From: Austropuccinia psidii
Taxonomy: Eukaryota; Basidiomycota; Pucciniomycetes; Pucciniales; Sphaerophragmiaceae
Length of the DNA: 64,000 bases
Assembly (NCBI GenBank): GCA_023105745.1
Contig: JALGQZ010000004.1
Coordinates: 66,642,612 to 66,706,611, forward strand
Reading direction: 5' to 3'
Made by a program: the position numbers and the translations under genes. Positions 21,576 to 33,789 of this stretch are shown piece after piece (within the stretch, counting starts at the first letter, position 1; every line of letters begins with the position of its first letter). The notes under the pieces are model-generated. The model had not been told where the DNA came from. It saw nothing but the letters and a program-made list of their open reading frames with translations, and searched no databases.

Positions 21576-22960
21576 AATCTGGAAAAGTGGTCAGTCTACC
21601 TGGGTGGTAAGTAATAGTGAAATTAAATTCATAGATATATTCAGTTCAGCAGGCTTGGTGATAAGTAAGGACTTTGGAAGACATAAAATGCTGGAGGGAA
21701 GAGTGGTCTGTCCAGAATTCAAAAGGATCAGAAATAGAAATAAGGAAGGCTCTTCAGCGCTTGAGAGCCTAAGCTATCTACAGAACCCAAGGCATAATCA
21801 GAAGCATCAGTCTCTACAATAGCTAGTAGAAAAGGATTGGAGCAGTGGTGAAAGCTTCTTTGAGTATGTGAAAATGGCTAAGAGATTTCTCATTGAAGAT
21901 AAATGAAGAATCTTTTTAAGAGGAGATGTGAGAGCATTCTTTTTGGAATACTTTTTAATGAAACAACAATAAAATTTGGCAAAGCCAAGACAAGATTGAA
22001 GGGCCTTGATGTTCTGTGGCTGTGGCCAAGTTAGGATTTGCTGAACCTTTGAAGAATCCACCTTGAGGGCATCACTTTAAACAACATATCCCAAGTATTC
22101 CACACTTGAGGCATGGAATACACACTTGGAGGCTTTAGAAAAAAATTATTGTCTCTCAGTCTTTGGAGGACAGAGGCCGCAGGTTTGGCATGTTCCTCCT
22201 AAGAACTAGAGAAGACAATAATATCATCTAAGTAGACTAAAACAAAAATATTCAAGAAATCTGAAAAGATATCATTCACAAGATTTTTCAATGAAGCAGT
22301 AGCATTGGTTAAACCAAATTGAATAACAAAGTACTCACAACTACCATATTTGGTTCTAAAGGAAGTTAAGTGTTCATCTCCCTCCTTAATTCTCAGGAGG
22401 TTATAAGCACCACACAAATATATCTTGGAGAAGATAGTGGAGCCATTAAAGATGGTAAGGAGCTGATTAATCAGAGCAATAGGATACCTGTTCTTCCTAG
22501 TGACAGCATTGAGCTTGGGGTAGTCAACACACAAACAAAGGCCACCATCCTTTTTCTTAACAAAAAGGACAGGTGCTCCTGTTGAAGAGGAGCTTGGAAT
22601 AATAAAACCTTTCTCTACATTCCCTGAAATGTAGGCCCACAGTGTTTCTGACTCTTGATTTTATAATGAGTAGATAGCACTAACTGGAGGTAGAAGACCC
22701 TCCAGTTTGATATGGGGATCACAGGTGCAGTGTGGAGGAAGTTTCTCTGCTTTGACCATGGATAATACATCCAAATATTGGTGATAAGCAGGAGGGACTA
22801 CCTTCAGCACAGTTTCAATTTCTTCCAGCTCTTCCGCCTCATCACACTTTTCCTTCAGGGAGGCATGAAAAGATAAAGGAGCAAGGTCCATATCCCGTTG
22901 AAAGAGATGAAGTGAAGATATAGAAACATCTTCTCCAAAATCTTTCATCTCTTGATTGAA
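21576..22960 (-). pseudogene. pol: H3 reverse transcriptase and RNase H
   Basis: RT copies the RNA into DNA and RNase H removes the RNA strand. The fingers and palm are readable at 22199-22534 (CVDYPKLNAVTRKNRYP, then VYLDDIIVFSSS with the catalytic YLDD). The first catalytic Asp, in KIDLRGAY of H4, is Tyr here (KIYLCGAY), so the enzyme would be inactive. The N-terminal part with PPAYHQYLDVLS is at 22661-22948, the connection at 21807-22061, and RNase H remnants lie near 21600-21830. Stops and frameshifts separate these pieces. Confidence 0.85.
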
Positions 22961-23440
22961 GTAATGACTGAGAGGGAATTATAAAAGGGATATGAACAGA
23001 AGAAGGAAGAGAAGGTGTCTTCAGTTGACCAACCAGGGCAACACTGTTGAAGGAAGTGACCAAGTCATTACTAGTAGAAGAATGAATACCACTAGAATCA
23101 TAGGTGATCAATCCATTTTTCCAATTAATAATGGGATTAAACTGGTAAAGTAAATCATAGCCCAATATCAAGTCTTCTCCCTTGGGTGAGTCTATGATGA
23201 AGAAATCCCATTCAAAGCTTGTGAAAGAAGGCAAGTCAACAACCCACTTGGTATAATGTGTGATGAAAAAGGAAGTGGATTCATTGGAATCCAAAAGAAA
23301 AAGAGGAATATTTTCAGGGAGCTCTGACACAGTCAATGAGTACTTGAGAGCTCAATTCTTTGCAATAAAAGAGTTTGTAGCACCAGAATCAATGAGAATA
23401 CTATAAAAGATATCAGAGGCAGAAGAGAAAATAAGAAATT
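22961..23440 (-). pseudogene. pol: H3 retropepsin-like protease
   Basis: The active-site segment ILIDSGATNSFIAKN is encoded on the minus strand near 23352-23397, followed by a stop in its own frame. The downstream part, open at 22842-23336, contains ILGYDLLYQFNPIINW, the typical second half of a gypsy-type protease, and ends in the linker IPFIIPSQSLL. That linker is the very sequence where H4 pol is cut by the LTR-C element at 56395. Confidence 0.75.
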
Positions 23441-24867
23441 TTGAAGATTTCTTGACACTAGTATTCAGGGTTCACAATTGTTCTCTTGAAGGAAATAAGT
23501 GAGAACCATTGAACACATCATGATTCCCACTAAAGATTTTCCCTGCTTGCTAGGAAAGCCTCTTGATGATCCTGGCCTATTCTGAGGCCTCTTGAAGCAT
23601 TTTTAATTGAGTGTTTTCCACCACAATAAGTGCATAAGCCTTCTTTAATACTCCTCTCCTTTTCAGAGCCAATGGACATATTTTTCTTATTGAGGAGATA
23701 AGCATGGGTATTATCCCTTGAGACTTGAATATTCTTCCCCTTCTTGCTCTTCTTGTGGTGAGGCCTTTTGGAATATTAATCTTGAGGAGGCCTGGAAGGA
23801 TTGGATCCTGTTACTGGAGGCTTCTTGTCTTGATGACTACCCTTTTCCTTCTGCCTCTCATGGTACCTTGTATCTCATTCCAAAATAATGTCCATGAGCT
23901 CTTGAAGAGTATCAAAGTTACCAGGGTGAGAAGCCAATTGGTCCAACATTCCTGATGCCAAGCCTCTTCTATACACATGGAGATAAGCCCTTTCCCCCCA
24001 ATCTGCAATTATTGACATTAAAATTCTAAAATAAGCAATGTACAAGGATACGTGCCCATTGTCCTTCATCCTGAAAATTTCCAACTTTTGTTCAGCTTTC
24101 CTTACTTCATTGGGATCACCAAACAGAGTAAATAATTGGGTTGCAAACAACTGCCACCTATTCAGTAGATAGGATGGGTCTTTATTGGAAATATTTGAGA
24201 GGTAAGTTTCAGTCCATTTTTTAGCTTTATCAGTGAGAAAAGAGGTTTAGTAAAGAACCTTCTTCCTATCAGAGAATACGTTCTTGGGCTCATTATGGAA
24301 AATTCATTCACAGTATTGGATTAATCCGCTCAGCTTATGGGCTTGAGTACCATTAAAAGAATCAGGTGCCTTCATTGATGGAGTATTGAGTTTTGGGGCT
24401 CTTGGGTTGTCCCTAGGGGGAACTGCTTGAGTAATTTGCTCCATCATTTTGAGGAAATTTGGTTTAGCTTGAGAGAGAGGAGGTTGATCAGAATGGGCTA
24501 GATTTGCAGCTTCAAAAGCCTCAGGGGCACCTTCCAAGTCAGCTTCCACTTCACTTTCCTCAGCCTCCTTCTCTTCCACAGAATCCTCCCCCTCTTCATA
24601 TTCAGCTTCCCCAGATCCACTCCTAGGCCTTTGATAAATGCTTGGATAGCCACCCAACAAGCCAGAGAATGATCTTGATCTTCTTGACTTCACACCTCCT
24701 CTTCTGGAGGGTGCTTCTTCTTCCCTTGGTGTTCCACTCTCCAAATTTCCACTGGGTTTATCAACTGATGGTGTGTGGTCAAGAGGAGCACCTTCTGTAG
24801 GAGTGGGAACAGCTTGATGTCTTTGTGATCTTGAATTCTTGGCTGAAGGGATATACTGAACTGGCAT
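23441..24867 (-). pseudogene. gag: H3 gag
   Basis: The probable start is ATG at 24867-24865 (MPVQYIPSAKNSRSQ), because the H2 gag begins the same way (MPV then a stop). The N-terminal part is low-complexity, with an arginine/serine stretch (RRGGVKSRRSRS) and a Glu-rich stretch. The capsid follows in pieces (SMKAPDSFNGTQAHKL at 24330, LFGDPNEVRKAEQKL and VSLYIAYFRILMS at 23880-24150). A zinc knuckle CTYCGGKHSIKN is encoded near 23600-23640, but the last Cys is lost. There are several frame breaks. The family is the chromovirus gag I recall from rust genomes. Confidence 0.8.
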
Positions 24868-25655
24868 TATTAAAAAATGAGAAAAAATAAGTTGATGATA
24901 CTTGAGAATAAAACAAGGCTTGACCAAACAAAGTTAAATGAGAATCTTGATGAAATTGAGAAATAAATCAACAGTCTTGAAGTCAAAACACTATGAATAA
25001 ATCTTGAAGAATGAAAATGACAAAATCAAGTCCTTATGGATAAATAATTTCAATCAATAAATCAAATCAAGTCAATCAATTCAATTCTAAATCAAAGAAA
25101 TTGTTTCTTGAGTAGTTCAATAAACATCTTCAAAATCAAGTCAATTTTTTGAGTAATGAAAGTCAAAACAATCAATTAAATCAAATATTGAGGATAAATC
25201 AGCTATCTTGAGGAATCAATCAGGTCAATGAATCAAATCAAATCAGAGTCTTGAGTTAAAATCAATGTCTTGAACAATCAAATCAATCAATGAATCAATA
25301 ATTCTTGGAAAATTTCAAAATCAATAAATTATCAGCCCAATAAACTCCTGAAATTCTGACTCAATTAACCTAGAATTCCAATAAATTGAGCCCTGACAAA
25401 GAAAAACCTGAATTCAGACAGAAAATGAAATTAAGAATTGATTGAGAGTTGAGAATGAAGTGAAATGGTCAGCAGATTTTAAGAAATTTAAATAGTATTA
25501 AATTTTCATATGAATGAAAAGAATGAGATAAAAATTGTTGATATATCGTAAAATCATGAAAAATCATAGATTCATAAATAATAATAATTGATGAATGAGA
25601 TAAATGAGTTTCAAAAGAATGAAAAGAAGAAGAAATTATTAGTTGATTCATATAA
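24868..25655 (-). other. H3 5' leader, rich in TCAA words
   Basis: This lies between the 5' LTR and gag. From about 24960 to 25340 it is a degenerate mix of short words such as atcaatcaa, tcaaatcaa and cttgag, without a fixed period. The H2 leader (41995-42715) has the same character in complement. Next to the LTR the minus-strand sequence is TTATATGAATCAACTAATAA, which lacks a TGG primer site. No gene is seen. Confidence 0.55.
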
Positions 25656-28282
25656 TGTCACAGGGTCTCTTCTAAGTGAAGAGGGCCTGGGACTCACTTA
25701 TGGAGGGCTCAAGGATAGAGTAAGTGTAAGCCTTGAGGTATATTTTACATACCCAAATAGGCCACAATTATCTTAGAAATAAATTCTGAACTATTCATAA
25801 CCCATAATTCATGCATATATTCAAAATTCATCATTTTTGATTTCAGAAAACATGAATAACTTTTTATTGAGTAAGTAAATCCATGGATTTAAGGCCAGAT
25901 TTGGATTACACAAAAAATTTCACCTAGGGTAGCTCCATAGATTGAATAAGCTCAAATCAACTCTTTGAGGTGGTAATATGGAAAATACTTCAATACCACA
26001 TCATCAATACCACATAAAAGATCCATGAAAATTTTTGTTTTTCTCTATTTCACACCAAAATAATGGGAATTTGAGAATTCCCAAGTTAAATACACACTAA
26101 GAATAGTGTTATGCATGTTTCGGGCACTTAATATTATGTTATTCTTACATGGACCTTTGGTACACCCATAGTGGATATCTCACTTGAAGCTTAATATTCT
26201 ATTTTGACATAAAAAATAGGCAAGGGGGACAAAAGACGTCAAAGAGAGCCAGGGTACCCAACTTCTGAGGCCTCTGAGGCGTGGACAGCTCCAAGGCTTG
26301 GATCCATGGATGATCTTTGCCCAATCAGTAAAGTAAAACCTTTTGGGAACTTGGTTACCATGTTACAACTTTGGTGAATCATAAGAAAATAGCAAATAAC
26401 CTGCTATATTGACATGCCAAGGAGGTAAAGAACAACTTAGACTCCTGTAACCATGGATAAACCCTAAAAGAGTAATTTAAACCCTTTTTGGACTAGTATC
26501 TATTGATTTACCTCATAGCAACCAGCCATACACTGCTATTTGCAGTTCTACATAGAATTGAGGTAAAAACTTCAAGAATTCATTAAAAATACAATTCTTA
26601 ATTAATATTTCTGAAACTTTCAGGACCAATTAAGAGCTGTATAATTTGTATAAAAACCCAAAATAATTATACTTTTATATTCAAAATTAAAAGGTTTACT
26701 TACAGTCCATTTTTGATGATTCCACATGAAACACACAATCCTTAAAAATTTACAGAAAATAAATTCTGTGATGAGATTTCAATAACATTTATAAATTTGA
26801 GAAATCAATGATTATTTTGTAATAAAATAAGATTTACAGTTGTTACTCCTTTTATTCTTAACCATAAATGGGTTGGTAGTCACGTAAAAGCTTCAATTAA
26901 GTAATTATGATAATCTTATGTGACAACAAATGATGTAATCAATAATACAAAAAGGTTTATTGTTTTCTCACTCACTGGTTTTTCAGTTTTCTCCATGGCA
27001 TGCCTCTGTTAGCGTTCTTAGACTTCGAAGAGGTCTCCTCTTGCTGTTTTTTCCAAATCATCACCTTATCCAATTATACCTTTATTACCAACAAGTAAGT
27101 ATTAGTTAAATCTTTTCTTCAGTGTTTTAATTCTTTCTGAATCAATCAGAAAAACGTGAAATCATAGAAATCGACTATATATTGCTGTAACACAGTTATA
27201 AATCATTTTGATCCCTTAAATCCACAATTCTACGTCAAATTCCTCTACTTCTATCTTTCAATGAGTTCTTTGGAGTATTAGTGAGTAATTTTTTAATTCT
27301 TAAAGTTTTTCTCTGAAAATATTTTTCTTCAAGAATTATCATTATGATTATTCTTGTAAAAACTAATCATATATTAAAATGATTTCATTATTTTTTTTAA
27401 AGAAGTCTTTATTATTAAACTCTTCTTGTAATTGATTCTAGTAGACAATTACTTCTTACTGCTATAAACACTGGTAGTGCATAACACGTAAAAGAAATAA
27501 TTCTTTAATTATTTAATTGTGGTTATAATAATGTTTATTATTATTATATTTCATAATAACAGTAATAGTACTGTTGATTAATAGCAATATTATCAACAGT
27601 TTCATAGACACATCTTACAATAAGGTAGAGTACACTTAAGAGTGTAATAAGATAAAATTACTAAATGCATAAATATAAGGAAAAGAAGTAAAAAAGAATA
27701 AGAGTAAGAAATAAAAGAGCTAACCACAAAAAAGTCCAAGCCCACTGTTTCAACCTGTCAGACGGAAAAAGAAGGGTTAATAAGGATATGGCCACCAAAA
27801 CTCATACTGTACAGGGAAAGAAGAAATGAAAAGACCAACTTAATATCAATAAATATAATACTCAAAAAATAAGAGTAGGAATATTGATAAAATAATAAAT
27901 CAACTATATTAATTAACTGGGGAAAAAGTCCCCAGAGGGAGAAAGAGGGGCTGGTACATGTGAAAATTGCCCAGCCTTGATCCAAAGAGTGAAATTTATT
28001 GAGAGGAATCTTCATTTTAATTGATTTGAAGAATACAGCCCCTGTAGGGCTGTACAGGGTCTGCACAAGAGGTGTGGTGAAGTTCGGTGATCATACAGTT
28101 TCAGTCTTGTGAATTCAACCTGTACAAGTATTGACAGCCTGTATTGGTGAACCAAGCTGTATGCAGGTTTCAGCAAGAAAATTTGCTGAAACTAATTTTT
28201 GATATACACACTGGATTTGCTGGTTTCATGAGCTTGATTGGGTTTAAGGTTGAAACCCTTACCCCTGATAGTGGTTGTGACA
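25656..28282 (-). repeat. 5' LTR-D of H3, split by a solo LTR-B
   Basis: The LTR occupies 25656-25724 and 27620-28282, about 727 bp once the solo LTR-B and one duplicated target are removed. The outer end ggttgtgaca is at 28282 and the inner end tgtcacagggtctc at 25656. It aligns with 15573-16333 and 50765-51526 along its whole length, including a ctggggaaaaagtccccag block near 27917. Confidence 0.85.
25725..27619 (+). repeat. Solo LTR-B in the H3 5' LTR
   Basis: 1895 bp from TGTAAGCCTTGAGG to CATCTTACA. The flanks are gtaag (25720-25724) and ataag (27620-27624). The undisturbed homologous site at 15640-15650 reads gatagaataagg, so the original target was probably ataag and one base changed later. 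No internal element parts are attached. The 9-bp inverted repeat near the right end is kept. Confidence 0.9.
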
Positions 28283-29018
28283 GTGGCATTGGTCTCTACA
28301 ATAGTTGGTAGAGAGGGATTGAATTGAGAAAGGATTGTAATGGTCATGAAAGCCTCTTTGAGCTGATTAAACTGTCTAAGATCTTCCTCATTGGGGGTGA
28401 AAATTGAATTTTTTTGAGGAATTCAGTGAGGCAACTGATTATCTTGGAATAGTTCTTGATGAACCAGAGTTAGAAGTTGGCAAAGCCAAGGAATCATTGA
28501 AGAGCCTTGAGGTTTCTTGGAGGAGGCCAATCAAGAATTTGCAGTGCTTTTTAGTGGTACATTTTGATGGCTTCATAAGAAACCACATAGCCAAAGTATT
28601 CAACACTTGAAGTGTGAGAAAGGCACTTTGATGCCTTTGCAAACAGGTCATAAGACCTGATTCTGGAAAGAACATTGAACACATGAGTTAAATGTTCTTC
28701 CTCAGACCTGGAGAATACCGTAATATCATCTAGAGAAACCACCACATAAAAATCTAAGAGATCAGAGAAAATATTATTGACAAGATTTTGGAAATAGGCA
28801 GAGCATTTGTGAGCCCACATGGCATAACCAAGTACTCATAAATTCCATATTTGGTTCTGAAAGATTTCAATTGTTGATCACCCTCCTTGATTTTGAGCAG
28901 TTGATATACACCATGAAAATCAATCTTACAGAAGATAGAAGAAGCACTGAAACTAGTGAGGAGCTGATTTATAGGAGGAACAGGATATTTGTTCTTCCTA
29001 GTGACAGAATTGGGTTTG
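28283..29018 (-). pseudogene. pol: H1 reverse transcriptase remnant
   Basis: It continues the H1 pol upstream of the H3 insertion. The minus strand matches H4 55165-55905, from the region before RNase H (TIVETN) back to NSVTRKN near 29000. The catalytic loop reads VVVSLDDITVFS, where H4 has VVYLDDIMVFS, so the conserved Tyr is lost. Stops lie between the connection and palm pieces. At 29019 it ends against the repeat pair of 29019-29481, and about 2 kb of the H1 gag end, protease and RT start are missing. Confidence 0.85.
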
Positions 29019-29481
29019 TGTCAGATGGTGGAATTTGATCTAAAACTTGCCAGTATCAACCAGTCTTTCAACAGGTTGAATAGCCTTTTCAGAAAGAGTT
29101 CCCTTTTCCAAGGTTGGGCAGACAGCATTGTGACAAGAAACTGGTTACCAATGTCATGGGTTTTATTCTAGTTTGAGAAAATGACAGGTCTCAATAAAGT
29201 AACCAGAAATTGCTGGGTTTTCTGCTCCATTGGCATAAAAGGGTTCCACCCCTTGGGGGTGCTTTGTAGGCTTCTGTTGTGACTAATGTAGCTCCATGAG
29301 GAGGAAATGTGTAATACTATCAGTTAAATGCACTTTGGGATGCAGTGCTCTAAGACCCTGGGTACTGTCACATGGTGGAATGTGATCTAAAACTTGCCAG
29401 TATTAACTGGTCTTTCAACCAGTTTAATAGCCTTTTCAGCAAGAATTCCCTTTGCTGAGGTAGGCAGACAAAATTGTGACA
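29019..29481. repeat. 463-bp unit with two 117-bp terminal direct repeats (TRIM-like)
   Basis: The left copy 29019-29135 and right copy 29366-29481 are about 88% identical by eye. Both begin TGTCA(G/C)ATGGTGGAAT and end TTGTGACA, so each has LTR-like TG...CA ends. Between them are 230 bp without coding potential. The size and layout fit a terminal-repeat retrotransposon in miniature, but no clear primer site or polypurine tract is seen, and the flanks gtttg and gaagt do not match. It sits exactly where H1 has lost its gag end to RT start. A rearranged LTR piece from another family is the alternative. Confidence 0.45.
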
Positions 29482-29746
29482 GAAGTTATTATGGGTCTTG
29501 ATTAGTGAGGTTGGAAAGATAAGGCTCAATCCATTTTCCAGCCCTTCCAATGAAAAATGAAGTGGCATAAAGGACTTTCTTCCTTTCTTCAGAGAAATTT
29601 GCCCTGTCATTATGAAAGATTATCTGGAAAGACAGAATAAAACTTCTGACTTTGAAGGGTTTAATTGCATCAAAGAAGTCTGGTTCCCTCATAGATGGAG
29701 TATTGGAGGCTGGTGGTCTTGAAGCTTCAGAAGATGAAGCAGCTTG
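29482..29746 (-). pseudogene. gag: H1 gag capsid remnant
   Basis: On the minus strand two overlapping pieces read FFDAIKPFKVRSFILSFQ, then IIFHNDRANFSEERKKVLY and GRAGKWIEPYLSNLTNQ. This is the capsid of the group II gag, matching the order in H3 at 24180-24400. The gene is interrupted at 29747 by the LTR-C element and goes on at 40423, with gcttg on both sides. The downstream part of gag is absent. Confidence 0.8.
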
Positions 29747-31772
29747 TGTAAGGTTTGACTATGAAACAATAAGTAAAAATTACTAATTTATTACTTATTG
29801 TACTCTGAATGTCCTTATGAATTGAATAAATAAGATTAAAAATATAATAATAATAAATAATTATTATTATTATGGCGTAAAATAATTATATTATTAAATA
29901 AATATAATAATATAATTTATATTATGGAAATATAATATAATAAATAAATATATTAATATAAAATAATTAATATATTTAAAAAGCTCTTTATTATTGTTAC
30001 CAACAAATAATAAAGGCATAAAAAATTGCTTTTTATTAATAAAAAACAATTAATAACAATAATATTACTAATATTAAAGTTATGAATTAATAGAAATACT
30101 ATTTATATTAATTAGAGAATTATTAAGAGAGTAATAATAGAGAAATTATTATAATAAGAGAAAATAACCTACTTTTAACACTTAATATAATATTTTTGAA
30201 ATATTTTACGCCAAAAAATATAAATACAACCTTTTCAAATTGTATTTACAATAAAAATAAAGAAAATTACAAATTACTCTGGATTTTTACGTGGAAATGA
30301 GTTTTAGAGAGACTTTTAACAAAAACAATTAAATAAATGATTTAATCACGTAAAAATAGATGATTATAATAAGGTGGTCTTTGGTCTTTAATAATATAAT
30401 AGTTTTATATATAAAGAATAAAGAAATTCCCTTTGATTTAATTGATTTAATGTTTTTGATGCATCTGAGGGGAAAATAGAGTAAAAAGAGCTCTATTTAT
30501 AGTAAATACCTCCCTCCTAGAGTCCAACAGGCTTCTAGTAGACGTGTACTGATCATATCCACTGGAATTGATCAATATTTCAAGGTTTGATGATGATTAC
30601 ATCATGATCAAACCATATTACATCATTATTACACCATTATTTAGAGTTATCACTATAACTCTAAGTTTGATGACATCAGAGGCTTGGCAGAACCCCAAAT
30701 TTCGTGGATTTTATTAGTTTTAATCATAAACTAATAGTATTCACCAATTTTATCACTCTTAAGACTGTTAAACTTAATTTAAGGTTACTGTGAGTGATCA
30801 TAACTGCTCCAATTAAGCTCAAACTTTGATCCTCAATACCTTTCAAGATTTTCACGCTACAGCAATTCAAAGAGTGAATTCTGATAGCCTGGCATAACCG
30901 TATTATGCTGCCAAGAGCTTTTCATTACATCATCAAAACTCTAATTTTGATGATTTTTCTTGTAACTCATCTTTTCTGTCGAAATTCAATATTTTAAACT
31001 TCAAACCTTGATTTCAGGGGGTTATACCCTGAATTTAATACTAAAGATTACATACTTCTTCACGAATGAACTAGTAGAATCCAACTGTATACTTTTTTTT
31101 TAAGTTTGGAACACTTTCACAACAAAGTGGTCAACAGCTCTGTTGATTTTTGTCAATATTTCATCATAGGTTTTAACCTTGTTTATAATTTGTAAAATAA
31201 AGCTCATATCTGTGTTCTTACAGTAATTACGTGGTAACTTTATTTTTTGTTCATCATTCTATCATGTATAGTTTAGGAGATATTAGCTATGATCCTTGAA
31301 TATATGCGTTGACCAAAAAAGTGCATATATTCAGGTTAATTCCTTAAGTATTAACTTTGAAAATTGGCTTATTAATTGTTTTATGTGTGGATTTTCGTGG
31401 GGAATCCACTGGTACAATTTATTTTACATGTTGTTTCATTAGTTCTTGAGATAAATAAGGTTTTATGGTTTTTATAAGGTATTATACCTTATAACTCATT
31501 AAATATTGACTTTACAGATATGCCATAAAGATGGTATATGTGTATTTTACCATGGGGAATCCAATGGTATAATTTATCTTACATGTTGATTCATTGGTTT
31601 TTAAGTTAAACCAATTTTTGTACCAATTTATGGTATTTTTTGTATATTTAAGTAATTATTTTTAATGTATAATTATTCTAAGTAATTTTAATATAATTAT
31701 ATTAAAGGTATAATTATTCTAAGTCTTTTTTGTGAACTTATTGGGTTTGTGGTCATATCTCAAAGGCTCACA
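29747..31772 (-). repeat. 3' LTR-C of the minus-strand LTR-C element
   Basis: On the minus strand it runs from TGTGAGCCTTTGAG at 31772 to CCTTACA at 29747. It contains a perfect 10-bp hairpin with a 4-base loop (30643-30666) and an 11-bp inverted repeat (31297-31307 with 31323-31333). Both are kept in the other LTR-C copies. The 29830-30060 part is almost pure A/T with tandem aataat words. Confidence 0.95.
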
Positions 31773-31790
31773 TTCCCTACCACCAAAAAA
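31773..31790 (-). promoter_or_regulatory. Polypurine tract of the minus-strand LTR-C element
   Basis: The minus strand reads TTTTTTGGTGGTAGGGAA directly before the 3' LTR. It differs in two bases from the LTR-B element tract. Confidence 0.85.
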
Positions 31791-31890
31791 GATTGTACCA
31801 CAATCTGATATGTGTGATTAGGGTATCATCCACTGTCCTACCTCTTCATTAGACTTTATCAGTCCTGAAGCTCAATAATGCTTGATTTTG

Positions 31891-33789
31891 TTATTCTTTA
31901 GGTTTTCTTTCATGTCTAGACCTCCTCAGTAGTTTATCAGCATTTGTTATATCTTTCTCAAGTAGCCATTCATCTTCTTGAGTTGGATTCCTATACCTTA
32001 CAAGGTATTCTCTTTCTTTTTTGTTCCTTGTCCTTCTTTCTTTAAGGACTTTTACAATTCTTTTTTCTTCTCCTTCTTTCAAAGGGGGAATTTCAAGTGG
32101 GGGTTTATTTCTTAGTGGAAATAATTCCTTGTCACTTGAGCTGTAAGGTTTTATAAGACTTACAGGGAAAGTTGGGTGTTTATTCATTGAATCACCTGTA
32201 AGTTCCAGTTGTACAGCATTGGGTCCATGAAGTGCTTTTACCATAAATGGTCCTGCAAAGGAATCTTTCAATTTCTTTGGTCCTTTTATGTTATTAAAGT
32301 TAAGAGTTGATACTAATACCAAATCTCCTATTTTGAAGTCAGGTGGTTTATGACTTTTGTCCCATCTTTCTTTTGCATATTTGAAAGAGTCTTGCATGCA
32401 TCTGTTTGCGTGGTGTCTTGCTTTGTCAAGCATTATCTTAAAACTGCTTGCTGTTGGATGTATTTCCACTAAGTCCTTTTTGAGGGTATCATAAGGAAGT
32501 CTTGGATTCAAACCTTTCTCTAGCATTGCTGGTGTTTTGCCAGTAGAAGAATGGATTGATGTCTTATATGCCAGTTCAAGTGCTGGTATTAGTGTACACC
32601 AATCATGGGTAAAACCATCAGAATCTTTGAATTCTAGCCCATAAGCACAGAATCTTCTGATCATGTCCTCTAAGGTCTGTATCATTCTTTCTGCTAAGCC
32701 ATCAGTTTGGGGAAGGTAAGCTGTTGAGAATGATAGCTTTGTCCCAAATAAGCTATGGAGATTTGTCCATAATGCTGAAGTGAACTGTGGGTCTCTGTCA
32801 CTTATAATATTTTGGAATAAGCCTGTGTGGCTAATGACCTTATTCCATATCATTATGGCTGTATCCATAGCTGTGTCATCTTTATGACATGGTAAGAACA
32901 TGGGAGTTTTACTGTACCTGTCAACTAACACTAGACATGCATTATAGCTCCTGTCACCTCCTGGAGGTAGTGCTGTTACCCAATCCATGTGAACTATTTC
33001 CCATGGGGATTTCGGTTCTTGGATTTGGATCATCATTCCAAATTTCTTTCCTGTGGCTCTGTTGGCTTTTTGACATCTGTCACAGGTTTGGAAGTACTCT
33101 GCAACATCTTTCTTCCAATTTGGCCACCAAGAGCAGGTTTTCACCCTCTCTAGTGTCCTATCTTCTGAGAGATGTCCAGATGCAACACTATCATGACACT
33201 CATGTAAAATAGTGTTTATTAGTGTTCTATCTGTTAAGGCCATAACACATGTGTGTTTTGTTCTATGGTAAAGGATTCCATCAAGGAGGTGGAATCTTCC
33301 TTCATCATATGCCTTTTTCCATATTTCATCTAGTTTTGATGAAAGTGATGGATCTTTGCAGTCTTTCATTAGAAGTTGGCTTAAGATATGGCAATTTTTG
33401 TCTGTCTTATAGCTTTCTTTAACTTGGTTAAAGAAATCTGTGCCTATGTCTGTGACACATATTCCTTCTATATGGTGCTCTTCTTGTGGTACCCATGCTG
33501 GATTGTCAGGGGTATTTGCTAAAGCCCATCTGCTAAGACCATCTGCATTTTTATGAATATTTCCAGATTTATGTTCAATAGTCATATTTCCTCTATATTC
33601 TTGGATAGCAATTTGCCATCTCAGCATATGTCTATTTGGAGTCTTCATATTTAATAGTGATTTCACAGCATTACAGTCTGTGATTACATCAAATACTGTG
33701 CCATCCAAATAATAATGCAGTTTCTCTAAAGCCCACACTAGGCATAAGCATTCCATTTGGCTTTCTCCATACCTTGCTTCTGTTGGCTT
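31891..33789 (-). pseudogene. pol: RNase H end, integrase and chromodomain-like tail of the LTR-C element
   Basis: An uninterrupted frame of about 630 codons; positions below count from the Met at 33756. RNase H keeps Glu of ASQMECLC and Asp of VITDCN (27). The integrase zinc site is H188, H195, C225, C228, and the catalytic triad Asp258 (HMDW), Asp320 (SDRDPQF), Glu356 (GLAER) is complete. The [11 protein letters not shown] segment near 460 is the usual gypsy C-terminal domain. The last 60 residues ([20 protein letters not shown] to [10 protein letters not shown]) resemble the chromodomain-like end of group I elements. It is cut off from RT by a TAA at 33792-33790, where the + strand LTR-C copy has CAG. 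Catalytically it looks intact. Confidence 0.9.

Larger units (their letters stand above)
15573..28282 (-). mobile_element. H3: chromovirus of family D nested in H1 pol
   Basis: A minus-strand element with LTRs at 15573-16333 (3') and 25656-28282 (5', enlarged by a solo LTR-B). The flanks are gtagc (15568-15572) and gtggc (28283-28287), a 5-bp duplication with one change. The H1 RNase H codons continue across the insertion (ATDYALG on one side, TIVETN on the other). Internal parts in minus-strand order are leader, gag, protease, RT, RNase H and integrase. The integrase end and chromodomain are missing; in their place stand a piece of D2 LTR, an LTR-A and a + strand rust repeat-gene relic. Confidence 0.85.

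Noticed and set aside
29830..30060. AT-only stretch with aataat words as a possible satellite or origin
   Set aside because: It is an ordinary part of LTR-C, present in all three copies, with no separate structure.
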